DNA of 64,000 nucleotides from Streptomyces sp. H27-C3 (GCF_030063415.1 NZ_JASITA010000003.1:151600-215599), one strand, 5' to 3'. Shown: positions 7,765 through 16,218, numbered from the stretch's first letter. Numbers and translations are program-made. The notes: generated by a model not told the origin, from the letters alone.

Positions 7765-8178
7765 ATGAACGACGAACTTCAACTGCCCTGTTTCCGCGAG
7801 GCGTTCTACCGCCGTGAGGCCCGCTCCGTCCCGGCGGCCAGGAAGTTCACGGCCCAGGCCCTCGCGGAATGGGGCGCCGATACGGCGGCAGGGGCGGACG
7901 CGGTGCTGCTCTGCGTAAGCGAGCTGGCGACCAACGCGCTGCTGCACGGTGTGCCGCCGGGGCGGGGCTTTCGGCTCCACCTGTACCTGGAGCGCGAGGG
8001 CCTGCTCCGGGTGGAGATGCACGACAGCGGGGGCGGCACGGTCCGCACCCCGGAGCTCGCGCCGAACGCCGAGACGGGCCGGGGGCTGCTACTGGTGGCG
8101 GCGCTGGCCGACAAGTGGGGGGTGGGGGAGCGGGACCCGGGGAAGGTGGTGTGGTGCGAGTTCGCGGTGCGTGGGTGA
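7765..8178 (+). CDS. Anti-sigma-factor-like ATP-binding protein (HATPase_c_2)
   Basis: 137 aa, a stand-alone GHKL ATPase of the RsbW/SpoIIAB type abundant in Streptomyces. The N box is CVSELATNALLHG (residues 50-62), the G1 box HDSGGGT (86-92) and the G2 box ETGRGLLLV. Such proteins often neighbour an XRE/DUF5753 and a DUF397 gene; here that neighbour survives only as the relic at 7065-7500, divergently oriented. Its partner sigma or anti-anti-sigma factor is not in the window. Start ATG 7765 gives the family length; no clear ribosome site is seen. Confidence 0.85.
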   Translation: MNDELQLPCFREAFYRREARSVPAARKFTAQALAEWGADTAAGADAVLLCVSELATNALLHGVPPGRGFRLHLYLEREGLLRVEMHDSGGGTVRTPELAPNAETGRGLLLVAALADKWGVGERDPGKVVWCEFAVRG

Positions 8179-8241
8179 TCAGCACTGTGGGGGGTGCGGC
8201 GGCCGTCCGGCCTCCGCACCCCCCACACGTCATCGCCGGGC

Positions 8242-8859
8242 TCAGCCCTGCGGGGCCGCCTTGATCGCGGAGATGTCGAACGTCAGCTTCACCTTGTCGC
8301 TGACCATCACGCCGCCGGTCTCCAGCGCCGCGTTCCAGGTCAGGCCCCAGTCGGAGCGCAGGATGGTCGCGCTGCCCTCGAAGCCGACGCGCTCGTTGCC
8401 GTACACGTCGGTCGCGGAGCCGTTGAACTCCAGGTCGATGGCGAGCGGCTTGGTGACGTCCTTGATGGTCAGGTCGCCGGTGATCCGGTACGCGTCGCCG
8501 CCGAGCTGCTCGGCCGACGTGGAGCGGAACGTCATCCGCGGGAAGGTCTCGGCGTCGAAGAAGTCGGCGCTGCGCAGGTGACCGTCACGGTCGGCCATGC
8601 CGGTGTCGACGCTGGCGATCTGGACCTCGATCGAGGCAGCGGAGCCGGCCGGGTCGGAGCCGTCCAGGTGCAGGGTGCCCTCGTGGTCGGCGAAGCTGCC
8701 GCGGACATTGGTCACCATGGCGTGGCGAACCGTGAAGCCGATGCTGCTGTGCGCGGGGTCGATCGTGTAGTCGCCGGTCAGCGCGGCCAGGGCCGGGTCC
8801 ACCTCGAGGGTGGCGGTCGCGGCCGCGGCGGTGTCGTTTTTGCGGTTGAACAGAGCCAT
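8242..8859 (-). CDS. YceI-family lipid-binding protein
   Basis: 205 aa with the YceI lipocalin-like signatures GDYTIDPAHSSIGFTVRHAMVTNVRGSF and a C-terminal VKLTFDISA. No signal peptide is seen, so it is likely cytoplasmic, as in many actinobacterial YceI proteins that bind isoprenoid-type lipids. ATG 8859 is chosen because GAGGAGGAG lies just upstream; an ATG at 8883 would place coding sequence before this ribosome site. A good promoter (8906-8934) and direct TTGAA repeats lie in its leader, typical of control by a MarR-type repressor (inference). Confidence 0.9.
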   Translation of the reverse strand: MALFNRKNDTAAAATATLEVDPALAALTGDYTIDPAHSSIGFTVRHAMVTNVRGSFADHEGTLHLDGSDPAGSAASIEVQIASVDTGMADRDGHLRSADFFDAETFPRMTFRSTSAEQLGGDAYRITGDLTIKDVTKPLAIDLEFNGSATDVYGNERVGFEGSATILRSDWGLTWNAALETGGVMVSDKVKLTFDISAIKAAPQG

Positions 8860-8905
8860 GGCTCCTCCTCGGGTGTAGTTCAACTTTCAACTTCCTTCGA
8901 CACCG

Positions 8906-8934
8906 ACTGTAAGCCATTCTGGTTAAAGATTCAA
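8906..8934 (-). promoter_or_regulatory. Sigma-HrdB-type promoter of yceI gene
   Basis: On the minus strand TTGAAT (8934-8929) and TACAGT (8911-8906) are separated by exactly 17 nt. The transcript would start near 8899. Between it and the ribosome site lie direct repeats GTTGAA-A-GTTGAA (about 8878-8891), well placed as an operator. Confidence 0.5.
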
Positions 8935-8964
8935 CATTCACCGTCAAGCGTGTCGCGACAGAGC

Positions 8965-9003
8965 TGTGCCCGGCCCGCTTTCTCGTACAGCGGGCCGGGC
9001 ACA
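8965..9003 (-). terminator. Terminator of the small membrane protein gene
   Basis: A perfect 14-bp stem (8965-8978 with 8990-9003) and an 11-nt loop lie just downstream of the minus-strand gene ending at 9029 and upstream of the yceI promoter. Confidence 0.65.
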
Positions 9004-9028
9004 GGGGCGCGGCATCATGACGCGGTGA

Positions 9029-9271
9029 TCAGAAAGGCATGTGGCCACGGCCACGGCGGCCGGCCGCACCACTCTTGCCCACGGCCTTGGAACTGCTGCG
9101 GAACGGCTTGCTGAAGATCCGCCCCAGCACACCGGGCGCCTTGCCCCCGGCGCGCGAGCCCGCGCCCAGGGTGCGCTGGGTGCCGCGCTCGGGGTGCTTG
9201 GAGAGGCGGGGGACGAGGAAGGCCAGCACGGCCAGGACAACGCATACGGCGACGATGCCGACAATCATCAT
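9029..9271 (-). CDS. Small single-span membrane protein (DUF6411-like)
   Basis: 80 aa. One N-terminal transmembrane helix (MMIVGIVAVCVVLAVLAFLV) is followed by a basic, Gly/Ser/Arg-rich cytoplasmic tail ending RRGRGHMPF. CAGGAG lies about 7 nt before the paired ATG codons. It resembles a family of short actinobacterial membrane proteins of unknown function (I think DUF6411). It is monocistronic, with its own terminator. Confidence 0.7.
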   Translation of the reverse strand: MMIVGIVAVCVVLAVLAFLVPRLSKHPERGTQRTLGAGSRAGGKAPGVLGRIFSKPFRSSSKAVGKSGAAGRRGRGHMPF

Positions 9272-9487
9272 GTGAACTCCTGAAGTCGAGGTGTCCCTCT
9301 CGGGTGCCCTGTCCAACCACGCCCATGCGCCTCCTCGTCCGGCGGGCGCCCGGCGGCGGAGGGGAGGGGGGTGGGTGAAGTTCGAACACGCCCTCTGGCG
9401 GACGCGCGTAGAACTCGGGACCATCTCCTTGCTCCACCTGCGCAGCCGTCCCATCGGAAACACGGTCACCAGCAGGAGGAAAACCTC

Positions 9488-9997
9488 GTGAGAATCCGCT
9501 CCGCTCTCAGTGCGATCGCGCTCGTCCTCGGCGCACTCTTCGCGCCCGGCTTCGGCGTCTTCAGCAGTGCGGCCGACGCCCAGGCCGCCACCAAGATCAG
9601 CCACGCCACCGCGACTTCGATGTTCAGCTCGTCCGGAATCACCTGGTCGTCGTCCGGCGGCTGCTCCAACCGCAACAACCCCACCTGTACGTCCTTCGAC
9701 CAGCTCAACCTCGACACCGCGAAGGGGGCGCAGACCCTCAGGAGCGCGACGGGCTGCGGGCTCAACATCACCGGTGGCACCGAGACCGGGCACGCGGGCG
9801 GCACGTACTCGCACTGGAACGGCTACAAGCTCGACTTCGGAAAGTCGACATGCGTCACCAACTACATCAAGAACACCTTCACCTACATCGGTGTGCGCGG
9901 TGACGGCGCCCCGCAGTGGAAGTCCGGCTCCGGCAACATCTACGCCGACGAGGGCAACCACTGGGACGTGACCTACTACAACTGCGGCGGCTGCTGA
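9488..9997 (+). CDS. Secreted M15/LAS-type zinc peptidase-like protein
   Basis: 169 aa from GTG 9488, with AGGAGGA just upstream. A signal peptide (about residues 1-34, ending AQAA) precedes a small Cys-containing domain. The metal site of LAS/M15 peptidases can be read: His109 and Asp116 in SHWNGYKLDF (SxHxxGxxxD pattern), and catalytic Glu155 with His158 in EGNHWDV (ExxH). Six cysteines suggest disulfides. Proteins of this type are annotated as hypothetical or peptidase M15A. A role in peptidoglycan stem-peptide cleavage is likely but not shown. The gene ends at a strong hairpin. Confidence 0.75.
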   Translation: MRIRSALSAIALVLGALFAPGFGVFSSAADAQAATKISHATATSMFSSSGITWSSSGGCSNRNNPTCTSFDQLNLDTAKGAQTLRSATGCGLNITGGTETGHAGGTYSHWNGYKLDFGKSTCVTNYIKNTFTYIGVRGDGAPQWKSGSGNIYADEGNHWDVTYYNCGGC

Positions 9998-10017
9998 GCC
10001 GGACGCGCGGACATGTG

Positions 10018-10054
10018 AATGCCCGGGGTGCCTCACGGCTGCACCCCGGGCATT
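10018..10054 (+). terminator. Terminator of the M15-like gene
   Basis: A perfect 14-bp stem (10018-10031 with 10041-10054) with a 9-nt loop starts 20 nt after the stop codon. Confidence 0.7.
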
Positions 10055-10158
10055 CGCCTGCGGGCGTTACGCGTCGGCCGTCACCGTGAACCCGGGTTGC
10101 CTGCGGCACTCTCGCGTACCCGCCCCTTCCCGAGCTGGGGCTCCGCCCCAGGCCCCTG

Positions 10159-10331
10159 TCCTCAAGCGCCGGACGGCTGAAGTGGGCGGGGTGGGAGAAC
10201 GCGGGGGCGGCCCCGCGCGCTGGTCCCGGTCCTCAAACGCCGGACGGGCTGAGTGGGCGGGGTGAAAGCGCCGGGCAGGCTGAAGACGCGCGGCATCCGG
10301 AAAGAATTCAGCGCCTCCGGCGTTTGAGGAC
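10159..10331. repeat. Cluster of Streptomyces intergenic repeats (CTCAAACGCCGGACGGGCTGA family)
   Basis: Two clear direct copies lie at 10159-10180 and 10230-10252. A degenerate copy is at about 10266-10283, and an inverted copy (CCGGCGTTTGAGGAC type) is at 10308-10331, followed by the usual GTCCGGGGGTCTGGGGG extension. This short palindromic family recurs between Streptomyces genes. I see no gene in the whole gap 10055-10552. Confidence 0.7.
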
Positions 10332-10552
10332 ATGCCCGTAGGGCGTCCGGGGGTCTGGGGGCTCGCCCTCAGTCTCGGGAAGGGGCGGGTAGGAAACAGC
10401 CCCGCGCGGCGGCCCACCCGCAGACCCGGCCACCCCCTCCGTATGCCACAAGCCCTTTCCATCCAGCCCGTCCCACCCATGGAAAGCCCCCGAACCCCGT
10501 GCTACACCAGCGGGCACAGGTCTACACCACACCCCCTCTGGGAGGATTACCC

Positions 10553-12937
10553 GTGCCGCACCTGCCCGCAGCCTGGTCCCGTCGTGCCTTTCTCGCCACC
10601 ACATCGGTCACCACCGTCGGGCTGGGCCTCGGGCTCGCTGGGCCCGCCCAGTCGGCGCCCTGCGCACAAGCTCTCTCTGCCACGGACGAGTTCGACACGC
10701 TGCGGCTGCGCTGGGTCGAACTCGCGCTCGGCGCCGACTACGACCCCGCCACCGAGCCGTACGCCGGCCGCCTCAAGGAGACCGGCGAACTCGCCCGCGG
10801 CTTTCGCGCGTCCATGGTCCCGGCCGACACCTCGCTGTGGCCGGGGCAGACCTTCGACCCGCCGGCCGGCATCACCCGCAGCTACGCCCGGCTGTGGACC
10901 ATGACCCAGGCGTACGCCCAGCCGGGCACCGGCCTTACCGGCGACGAGGGTCTCCTCGCCGACATCATCAAGGGCCTCGACCACCTCTCGGCGAAGGTCT
11001 ACACCCCCTCAACGACCCGCTACGGCAACTGGTGGGAGTGGCAGATCGGCAGCCCCCGCCTCCTCCTCGACATCGTCGCGGCCCTCCACGACCAGCTCAC
11101 CCCGGCCCGGCGCACCGCCGCCTGCGCCGCCATCGACCACTTCATCCCCGACACGATCCTCGGCTCGTACACCGGCACCTCCACCGGCGCCAACCGCGTG
11201 GACCTCTGCCGCTCGGTCGCGATGCGCGGGGTCATCGGAAGGAACCCGGCGAAGATCGCGCTCGCCCGCGACGCCCTGTCACCCGTCTTCCCGTACGTCA
11301 CCAAGGGCGACGGCCTCTACGCCGACGGATCGTTCGTCCAGCACACCTGGGTCGCCTACTCCGGTACGTACGGACAGGTCATGCTCGACGGCCTCGGCCG
11401 GCTCTTCACCCTGCTCGCGGGTTCGACCTGGGCCGTCACCGACCCGGAGCGGCAGATCATCCTGGACAGTGTCGAGAACGCGTACGCGCCGTTGATCCAC
11501 AACGGCCTGATGATGGACAGCGTCAACGGCCGGGCCATCAGCCGCGGGTACCTGGCGGGCGACGACCTCAAGGTCATGCGCAGCGACCACTTCCACGGCC
11601 AGGGCCTGATCGCGGCCGTCCCCCTGCTCGCCGGCGGTGCGTCGCCCGCCGAGCGGGTCCGCTGGAACGCCATGGTCAAGGGCTGGATCGAGCGGGACAC
11701 CACCGCCCCGATCCTGGCCGCCCGCCAGCTCGGCGTCGCGGACCTCTCGCGGCTGCAAGCCGTCGCCGAGGGGCCGGAGCCGGCCGCTCCCGAGCCGGTG
11801 AACCACAAGCTGTTCGCCTCCATGGACCGGGCCGTGCACCGCCGCCCCGGCTGGGCCGCCAATATCTCCATGGCCTCGGAGCGGATCTCGTACTACGAGT
11901 GCGGCAACGGCGAGAATCCGCGCGGCTGGCACACCGGCGCCGGAATGCTCTACTGGTGGAACGCGCAGCGGGGCGGCGATCAGTACACCGACTGGTTCTG
12001 GCCCACCGTCGACCTCTACCGGCTGCCCGGCACCACCGTCTCCACCAAGCGGTTGGCCGACCGGGCGGGCGGCGAGTGGGGCGCTGCCAGGCCCGCGGTG
12101 AAGTGGGTCGGCGGGGCGAGCGACGGCGAGTTCGCCGCGGTCGGCCAGCACATCAAGGGGCTCGGTTCCACCCTCGAAGCCCGCAAGTCGTGGTTCTGCG
12201 TCGCCGACACGGTCGTCTGCCTCGGCGCGGGCATCACCAGCACCGACGGTGTACCCGCCGAAACGATCGTCGACAACCGGATGCTCGGTGAGAGCGGTAC
12301 GAACGCCTTCACCGTCGAGGACCGCTCCCGCCCCCGCTGGGCCCACCTGGACGGCCACGGCGGCTGGGTCTTCCCCGGTGGCGCCGCCCTCAAGACGCTG
12401 CGCGAGGACCGCACCGGGTCCTGGAACGACATCAACACCACCAGCACCACCGAGAAGCGCACCCGCCGCTACCGGACCCTCTGGCTCGATCACGGCACCG
12501 ACCCCACCGACGCTTCGTACGCCTACCTCCTGATGCCCGGCGCCTCCCGCCGTACTCTCGCCGCCCGCGCCCAGGACGGCGACTGGCTCCGGATCCTCGC
12601 CAACAACGCCACCCGGCAGGCCGTCACCGTCCGCTCGCTGGGCCTGACCGCGGCCAACTTCTGGCAGGCCGGTACGGTGGGGCCGCTCACCACGACCGCC
12701 CCGGCGAGTGTGCTCGTACGCGAGGGGCGCGCCCAGGGACGCAGGACGGCGACGCTGTGCGTCAGTGAGCCGCCCCGCACCGGGCAGCCCCTGGAGATCA
12801 CCTGGCGGCACCCGGTCCGCGGGGTCGTGGCGAAGGATTCGTCGGTTGAGGTGCTCGCCACCGGAGGCACTCTGCGGCTGCGCGTGGCGCCCGGGACGGC
12901 AGGGGCGAGCCACAGCTGTGAGGTGACTCTCAGCTGA
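10553..12937 (+). CDS. Tat-exported polysaccharide lyase family 8 enzyme (hyaluronate/xanthan lyase type)
   Basis: 794 aa from GTG 10553, with GGGAGGA about 7 nt upstream. A twin-arginine signal (SRRAFLATTSV, then AGPAQS) precedes the alpha/alpha toroid and C-terminal beta domains of PL8. The catalytic set can be read: Asn159 in GNWWEWQIG, and His264 and Tyr273 in HTWVAYSGTYG, with the nine-residue His-Tyr spacing of pneumococcal hyaluronate lyase. It is predicted to cleave a uronic-acid-containing polysaccharide by beta-elimination outside the cell. The substrate (hyaluronan, chondroitin or xanthan) cannot be fixed from these motifs. The gene stands alone. Confidence 0.9.
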   Translation: MPHLPAAWSRRAFLATTSVTTVGLGLGLAGPAQSAPCAQALSATDEFDTLRLRWVELALGADYDPATEPYAGRLKETGELARGFRASMVPADTSLWPGQTFDPPAGITRSYARLWTMTQAYAQPGTGLTGDEGLLADIIKGLDHLSAKVYTPSTTRYGNWWEWQIGSPRLLLDIVAALHDQLTPARRTAACAAIDHFIPDTILGSYTGTSTGANRVDLCRSVAMRGVIGRNPAKIALARDALSPVFPYVTKGDGLYADGSFVQHTWVAYSGTYGQVMLDGLGRLFTLLAGSTWAVTDPERQIILDSVENAYAPLIHNGLMMDSVNGRAISRGYLAGDDLKVMRSDHFHGQGLIAAVPLLAGGASPAERVRWNAMVKGWIERDTTAPILAARQLGVADLSRLQAVAEGPEPAAPEPVNHKLFASMDRAVHRRPGWAANISMASERISYYECGNGENPRGWHTGAGMLYWWNAQRGGDQYTDWFWPTVDLYRLPGTTVSTKRLADRAGGEWGAARPAVKWVGGASDGEFAAVGQHIKGLGSTLEARKSWFCVADTVVCLGAGITSTDGVPAETIVDNRMLGESGTNAFTVEDRSRPRWAHLDGHGGWVFPGGAALKTLREDRTGSWNDINTTSTTEKRTRRYRTLWLDHGTDPTDASYAYLLMPGASRRTLAARAQDGDWLRILANNATRQAVTVRSLGLTAANFWQAGTVGPLTTTAPASVLVREGRAQGRRTATLCVSEPPRTGQPLEITWRHPVRGVVAKDSSVEVLATGGTLRLRVAPGTAGASHSCEVTLS

Positions 12938-13089
12938 CGCGGCCCGACGTCGTTGTTGGACCCCGACAAAGGGCAACCGGTCTGAGCTGGCACTAAGGGC
13001 GCCTGCGGGGAAGGTTCTGTTCAGGCCTACCAGGAAAACGGTCCGGAGACTGTACAGAGTCGACGGGCTGTTTTTCTTGGTCTCCTTCG

Positions 13090-13095
13090 TAGGGT
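13090..13095 (+). promoter_or_regulatory. -10 box (TAGGGT) placed for a leaderless accB transcript
   Basis: TAGGGT lies exactly at -12 to -7 if transcription starts at the A of ATG 13102. No Shine-Dalgarno precedes the ATG. Confidence 0.45.
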
Positions 13096-13101
13096 CAATA
13101 C

Positions 13102-14685
13102 ATGACCGTTTTGGACGAGACGTCGGGTGAGCCAGCAGATACCCGTGGCCGGGTGGCCGAGCTGCACGCCCTGCGTGAGCAGGCCAGGCGCGGACCCAGT
13201 GACCGTGCGACCGAGGCACAGCACGCCAAGGGCAAGCTGACCGCCCGCGAGCGCATCGAGCTGCTGCTCGACCCGGGATCGTTCAAGGAGGTCGAGCAGT
13301 TGCGTCGGCACCGGGCGACCGGGTTCGGCCTGGAGGCCAAGAAGCCGTACACCGACGGTGTCATCACCGGCTGGGGCACGGTCGATGGCCGCACCGTCTT
13401 CACCTACGCACACGACTTCCGGATCTTCGGCGGCGCGCTGGGCGAGGCCCACGCCACGAAGATCCACAAGATCATGGACATGGCCATCTCGGCCGGTGCC
13501 CCGCTGGTCTCCCTGAACGACGGCGCGGGCGCCCGCATCCAGGAGGGCGTCTCGGCGCTCGCCGGCTACGGCGGCATCTTCCAGCGCAATGTCCGCGCCT
13601 CCGGTGTCATCCCGCAGATCAGCGTGATGCTCGGCCCGTGCGCGGGCGGCGCGGCCTACAGCCCCGCGCTCACCGACTTCGTCTTCATGGTCCGCGAGAC
13701 CTCGCAGATGTTCATCACAGGCCCGGACGTGGTCCGCGCGGTGACCGGCGAGGAGATCACCCAGAACGGGCTCGGCGGCGCCGATGTGCACGCCGGGACC
13801 TCGGGCGTCGCGCACTTCGCGTACGACGACGAGGAGACCTGCCTCGCCGAGGTCCGCTACCTGATCTCGATGCTCCCGTCCAACAATCGGGAGAACCCGC
13901 CGACGGTCCCGTCCGAGGACCCGGCCGACCGGCGCGGCGACGTGCTGTTCGACCTGGTGCCCGCCGACGGCAACCGCCCGTACGACATGCACAAGGTGAT
14001 CGAGGAGCTCGTCGACGACGGCGACTACCTGGAGATCCACGAGCGCTGGGCGACCAACATCATCTGCGCGCTGGCCCGCCTGGACGGAGGGGTGGTCGGC
14101 ATCGTCGCCAACCAGCCGCAGTCCCTCGCCGGTGTGCTCGACATCGAGGCCTCAGAGAAGGCCGCCCGCTTCGTGCAGATGTGCGACGCGTTCAACATCC
14201 CGATCCTCACGCTTCTGGACGTGCCCGGCTTCCTGCCCGGCGTCGACCAGGAGCACGGGGGAATCATTCGGCACGGCGCGAAGTTGCTCTATGCGTACTG
14301 CAACGCCACCGTGCCGCGGATCTCGCTGATCCTGCGCAAGGCCTACGGCGGCGCGTACATCGTCATGGACTCGCAGTCCATCGGCGCCGACCTCACCTAC
14401 GCCTGGCCCACCAACGAGATCGCGGTGATGGGCGCCGAGGGCGCCGCCAACGTCATCTTCCGCAAGCAGATCGCCGAGGCCGACGACCCCGAGGCCATGC
14501 GTGCCCGCATGGTCAAGGAGTACAAGGCCGAGCTGATGCACCCGTACTACGCCGCCGAGCGTGGCCTCGTCGACGACGTGATCGACCCGGCGGAGACCCG
14601 CGAGGTGCTCATCGGCTCCCTCGCGATGCTCCGCAACAAGCACGCAGACCTGCCGTCGCGCAAGCACGGCAACCCCCCGCAGTAA
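13102..14685 (+). CDS. accB: Acetyl/propionyl-CoA carboxylase beta (carboxyltransferase) subunit
   Basis: 527 aa, full-length carboxyltransferase. The two oxyanion-hole regions are CAGGAAYSPALTDFVFM and YGGAYIVMDSQ. Ile occupies residue 420 (YGGAYI420VM). In S. coelicolor the equivalent residue is Ile420 in AccB (accepts acetyl-, propionyl- and butyryl-CoA) and Asp422 in PccB (acetyl-CoA not used), so this is the AccB type. It would supply malonyl-CoA for fatty acid and polyketide synthesis together with a biotinylated alpha subunit encoded elsewhere. The epsilon subunit follows 28 nt later. It appears to be leaderless. Confidence 0.95.
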   Translation: MTVLDETSGEPADTRGRVAELHALREQARRGPSDRATEAQHAKGKLTARERIELLLDPGSFKEVEQLRRHRATGFGLEAKKPYTDGVITGWGTVDGRTVFTYAHDFRIFGGALGEAHATKIHKIMDMAISAGAPLVSLNDGAGARIQEGVSALAGYGGIFQRNVRASGVIPQISVMLGPCAGGAAYSPALTDFVFMVRETSQMFITGPDVVRAVTGEEITQNGLGGADVHAGTSGVAHFAYDDEETCLAEVRYLISMLPSNNRENPPTVPSEDPADRRGDVLFDLVPADGNRPYDMHKVIEELVDDGDYLEIHERWATNIICALARLDGGVVGIVANQPQSLAGVLDIEASEKAARFVQMCDAFNIPILTLLDVPGFLPGVDQEHGGIIRHGAKLLYAYCNATVPRISLILRKAYGGAYIVMDSQSIGADLTYAWPTNEIAVMGAEGAANVIFRKQIAEADDPEAMRARMVKEYKAELMHPYYAAERGLVDDVIDPAETREVLIGSLAMLRNKHADLPSRKHGNPPQ

Positions 14686-14713
14686 TCCCGCGACGAACGG
14701 AGATCACCGACTC

Positions 14714-14923
14714 ATGAGCGCTCCTGCACAGTCCTCACTGCTGCGCGTCGAGAAGGGCCAGGCAGCTCCCGAGGAGCTGGCCGCCATCACCGCCATCCTG
14801 CTGGCGCGCGCCGCGTCCCACTCAGAGGCCGCGCCCGCCGCCCACGGCGGCCGCTCCACCGCCGGCTGGCGCCGCCTGGAGCGCACCCCCGGCTTCCGCG
14901 CGCCGCACAGCTGGCAGGGCTGA
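14714..14923 (+). CDS. accE: Acyl-CoA carboxylase epsilon subunit
   Basis: 69 aa. The N-terminal LLRVEKGQAAPEELAAITAIL and the C-terminal WRRLERTPGFRAPHSWQG are the hallmarks of the actinomycete epsilon subunit, which binds the beta subunit and raises holoenzyme activity. It lies directly downstream of accB in the same operon and is followed by a very strong bidirectional terminator. The protein is small but has a clear family signature. Confidence 0.92.
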   Translation: MSAPAQSSLLRVEKGQAAPEELAAITAILLARAASHSEAAPAAHGGRSTAGWRRLERTPGFRAPHSWQG

Positions 14924-14932
14924 AACACCCGG

Positions 14933-14992
14933 ACAACACAAAGGCCCCCCGCACTCCTCGAATCCAAGGAGTGCGGGGGGCCTTTGTGTTGT
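14933..14992. terminator. Bidirectional terminator between accE and cvnD2
   Basis: A perfect 26-bp stem (14933-14958 with 14967-14992) with an 8-nt loop, one of the strongest hairpins in the window. It has A-rich and T-rich flanks on both sides, serving the convergent accBE and cvn2 operons. Confidence 0.85.
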
Positions 14993-15019
14993 CCCGTACG
15001 TACGACGGTCCGGCGCGCC

Positions 15020-15601
15020 CTAGCGCAGGCGCGCCATCAGCGCGTGCTCGACCAGCGTGATGAGCGCGCTCTTGGCGTCCGCGCGGTGGCGGGCGTCGGT
15101 GGTGAGGATCGGGGTGTCGGGGCCGATCTGCAGGGCCTCGCGCACCTCGTCCGGGTTGTAGGGCTGGTGCCCGTCGAAGCCGTTGAGGGCGATGACGAAC
15201 GGCAGTCCGCTGTTCTCGAAGTAGTCGACGGCGGGGAAGCAGTCGGCGAGCCGCCTCGTGTCGACCAGAACGACGGCGCCGATGGCGCCACGGACCAGGT
15301 CGTCCCACATGAACCAGAAGCGGTCCTGACCGGGCGTACCGAAGAGGTACAGGATCAGGTCCTGGTCGAGGGTGATACGGCCGAAGTCCATCGCCACCGT
15401 GGTGGTGGTCTTGTCCCCGGTGTGGGTGAGGTCGTCGATGCCCGCCGAAGCGGACGTCATGACGGCCTCGGTGCGCAGCGGGTTGATCTCCGAGACGGCT
15501 CCGACGAACGTGGTCTTGCCCACGCCGAAGCCGCCCGCCACCACGATCTTCGCGGAGGTAGTGGAGCGGGCTGCTCCGCTGCTAGAGCTTGCGAAGTCCA
15601 C
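15020..15601 (-). CDS. cvnD2: Conservon GTPase CvnD (copy 2)
   Basis: 193 aa, Ras/MglA-like small GTPase of the conservon type. P-loop GGFGVGKTT (about residues 23-31), switch region TTTTVAMDFGRI, G3-like FGTPGQDRFWFMW, and ALNGFDG as the NKxD equivalent. It overlaps the 3' end of cvnC2 by 20 nt, which indicates translational coupling. It is the last gene of the cvn2 operon (A-B-C-D on the minus strand). It differs from the second copy at 20158-20739 at only about eight residues. Conservons are proposed to act like membrane-linked G-protein systems. Confidence 0.93.
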   Translation of the reverse strand: MDFASSSSGAARSTTSAKIVVAGGFGVGKTTFVGAVSEINPLRTEAVMTSASAGIDDLTHTGDKTTTTVAMDFGRITLDQDLILYLFGTPGQDRFWFMWDDLVRGAIGAVVLVDTRRLADCFPAVDYFENSGLPFVIALNGFDGHQPYNPDEVREALQIGPDTPILTTDARHRADAKSALITLVEHALMARLR

Positions 15602-16127
15602 TGAGCACCCTTTCGAGCAGTGTCACGGCTGGCTGACCGCCGGCGGTCTCGTCGCCGCCGGGCTGATGGATGGCGACAAGTCCGGCCTCCGCCAGGTCGG
15701 CGACGAGGATCCGGGCAACGCCGAGGGGGATGGAGAGGAGTGCCGAGATCTCAGCGACCGACTTGATCTCACGGCACAGGTGGCAGATCCGCTGGTGCTC
15801 GGGCAACTGCCCTTGCAGCCGTGCGGGCTCCGCCGTGGTGTGCACCAGCGCCTCGATGGCGAGCTGGTAGCGCGGCCGGGTGCGGCCGCCGGTCATGGCG
15901 TACGGACGGACCAACGGGTTGTGGTTGGCCATCGGGGGTGCGGGCTCGGGAGCCCGGCGCTGCTGAACCGGCTGGATGCGGGGCTGCGGCTGCTGAGCGC
16001 GCTCGTACGACTGCTGCTGTCGGCTCGGCGCGGAGGGGAAATTGAACCTGTTCTGCGAGGGGTCACCCTGATTCTGGCCCTGGCCATAAGGCCAGTTGGC
16101 CGAAGAACCGTCTGGGGGTGTTGCCAC
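15582..16127 (-). CDS. cvnC2: Conservon DUF742 protein CvnC (copy 2)
   Basis: 181 aa from GTG 16127, preceded by GGAGGAGGAA; the more upstream ATG at 16172 lacks a ribosome site. A Gln/Pro-rich N-terminal segment (residues 1-75) precedes the DUF742 winged-helix-like domain (LVRPYAMTGGRTRP, then RICHLCREIKSVAEISALL, then VLLERVLSGLRKL-like end). Its partners are CvnB and CvnD; a DNA-binding or adaptor role has been suggested for the family. The N-terminal extension is longer than in copy 1. Confidence 0.92.
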   Translation of the reverse strand: MATPPDGSSANWPYGQGQNQGDPSQNRFNFPSAPSRQQQSYERAQQPQPRIQPVQQRRAPEPAPPMANHNPLVRPYAMTGGRTRPRYQLAIEALVHTTAEPARLQGQLPEHQRICHLCREIKSVAEISALLSIPLGVARILVADLAEAGLVAIHQPGGDETAGGQPAVTLLERVLSGLRKL

Positions 16128-16218
16128 GTTTCCTCCTCCGACTGCCGGGCGCCGATTGCTGGGGCGCCGCATCCCCGAACCCTAAAGCTCGAGGATGCCA
16201 AAGCGCACTGTATGTCTA

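Noticed and set aside
10308..10552. 190-codon ORF beginning before the PL8 gene (10332-10904)
   Set aside because: Pro/Arg/Ser-rich shadow overlapping the real Tat signal and lyase frame; its first part lies in intergenic repeats.
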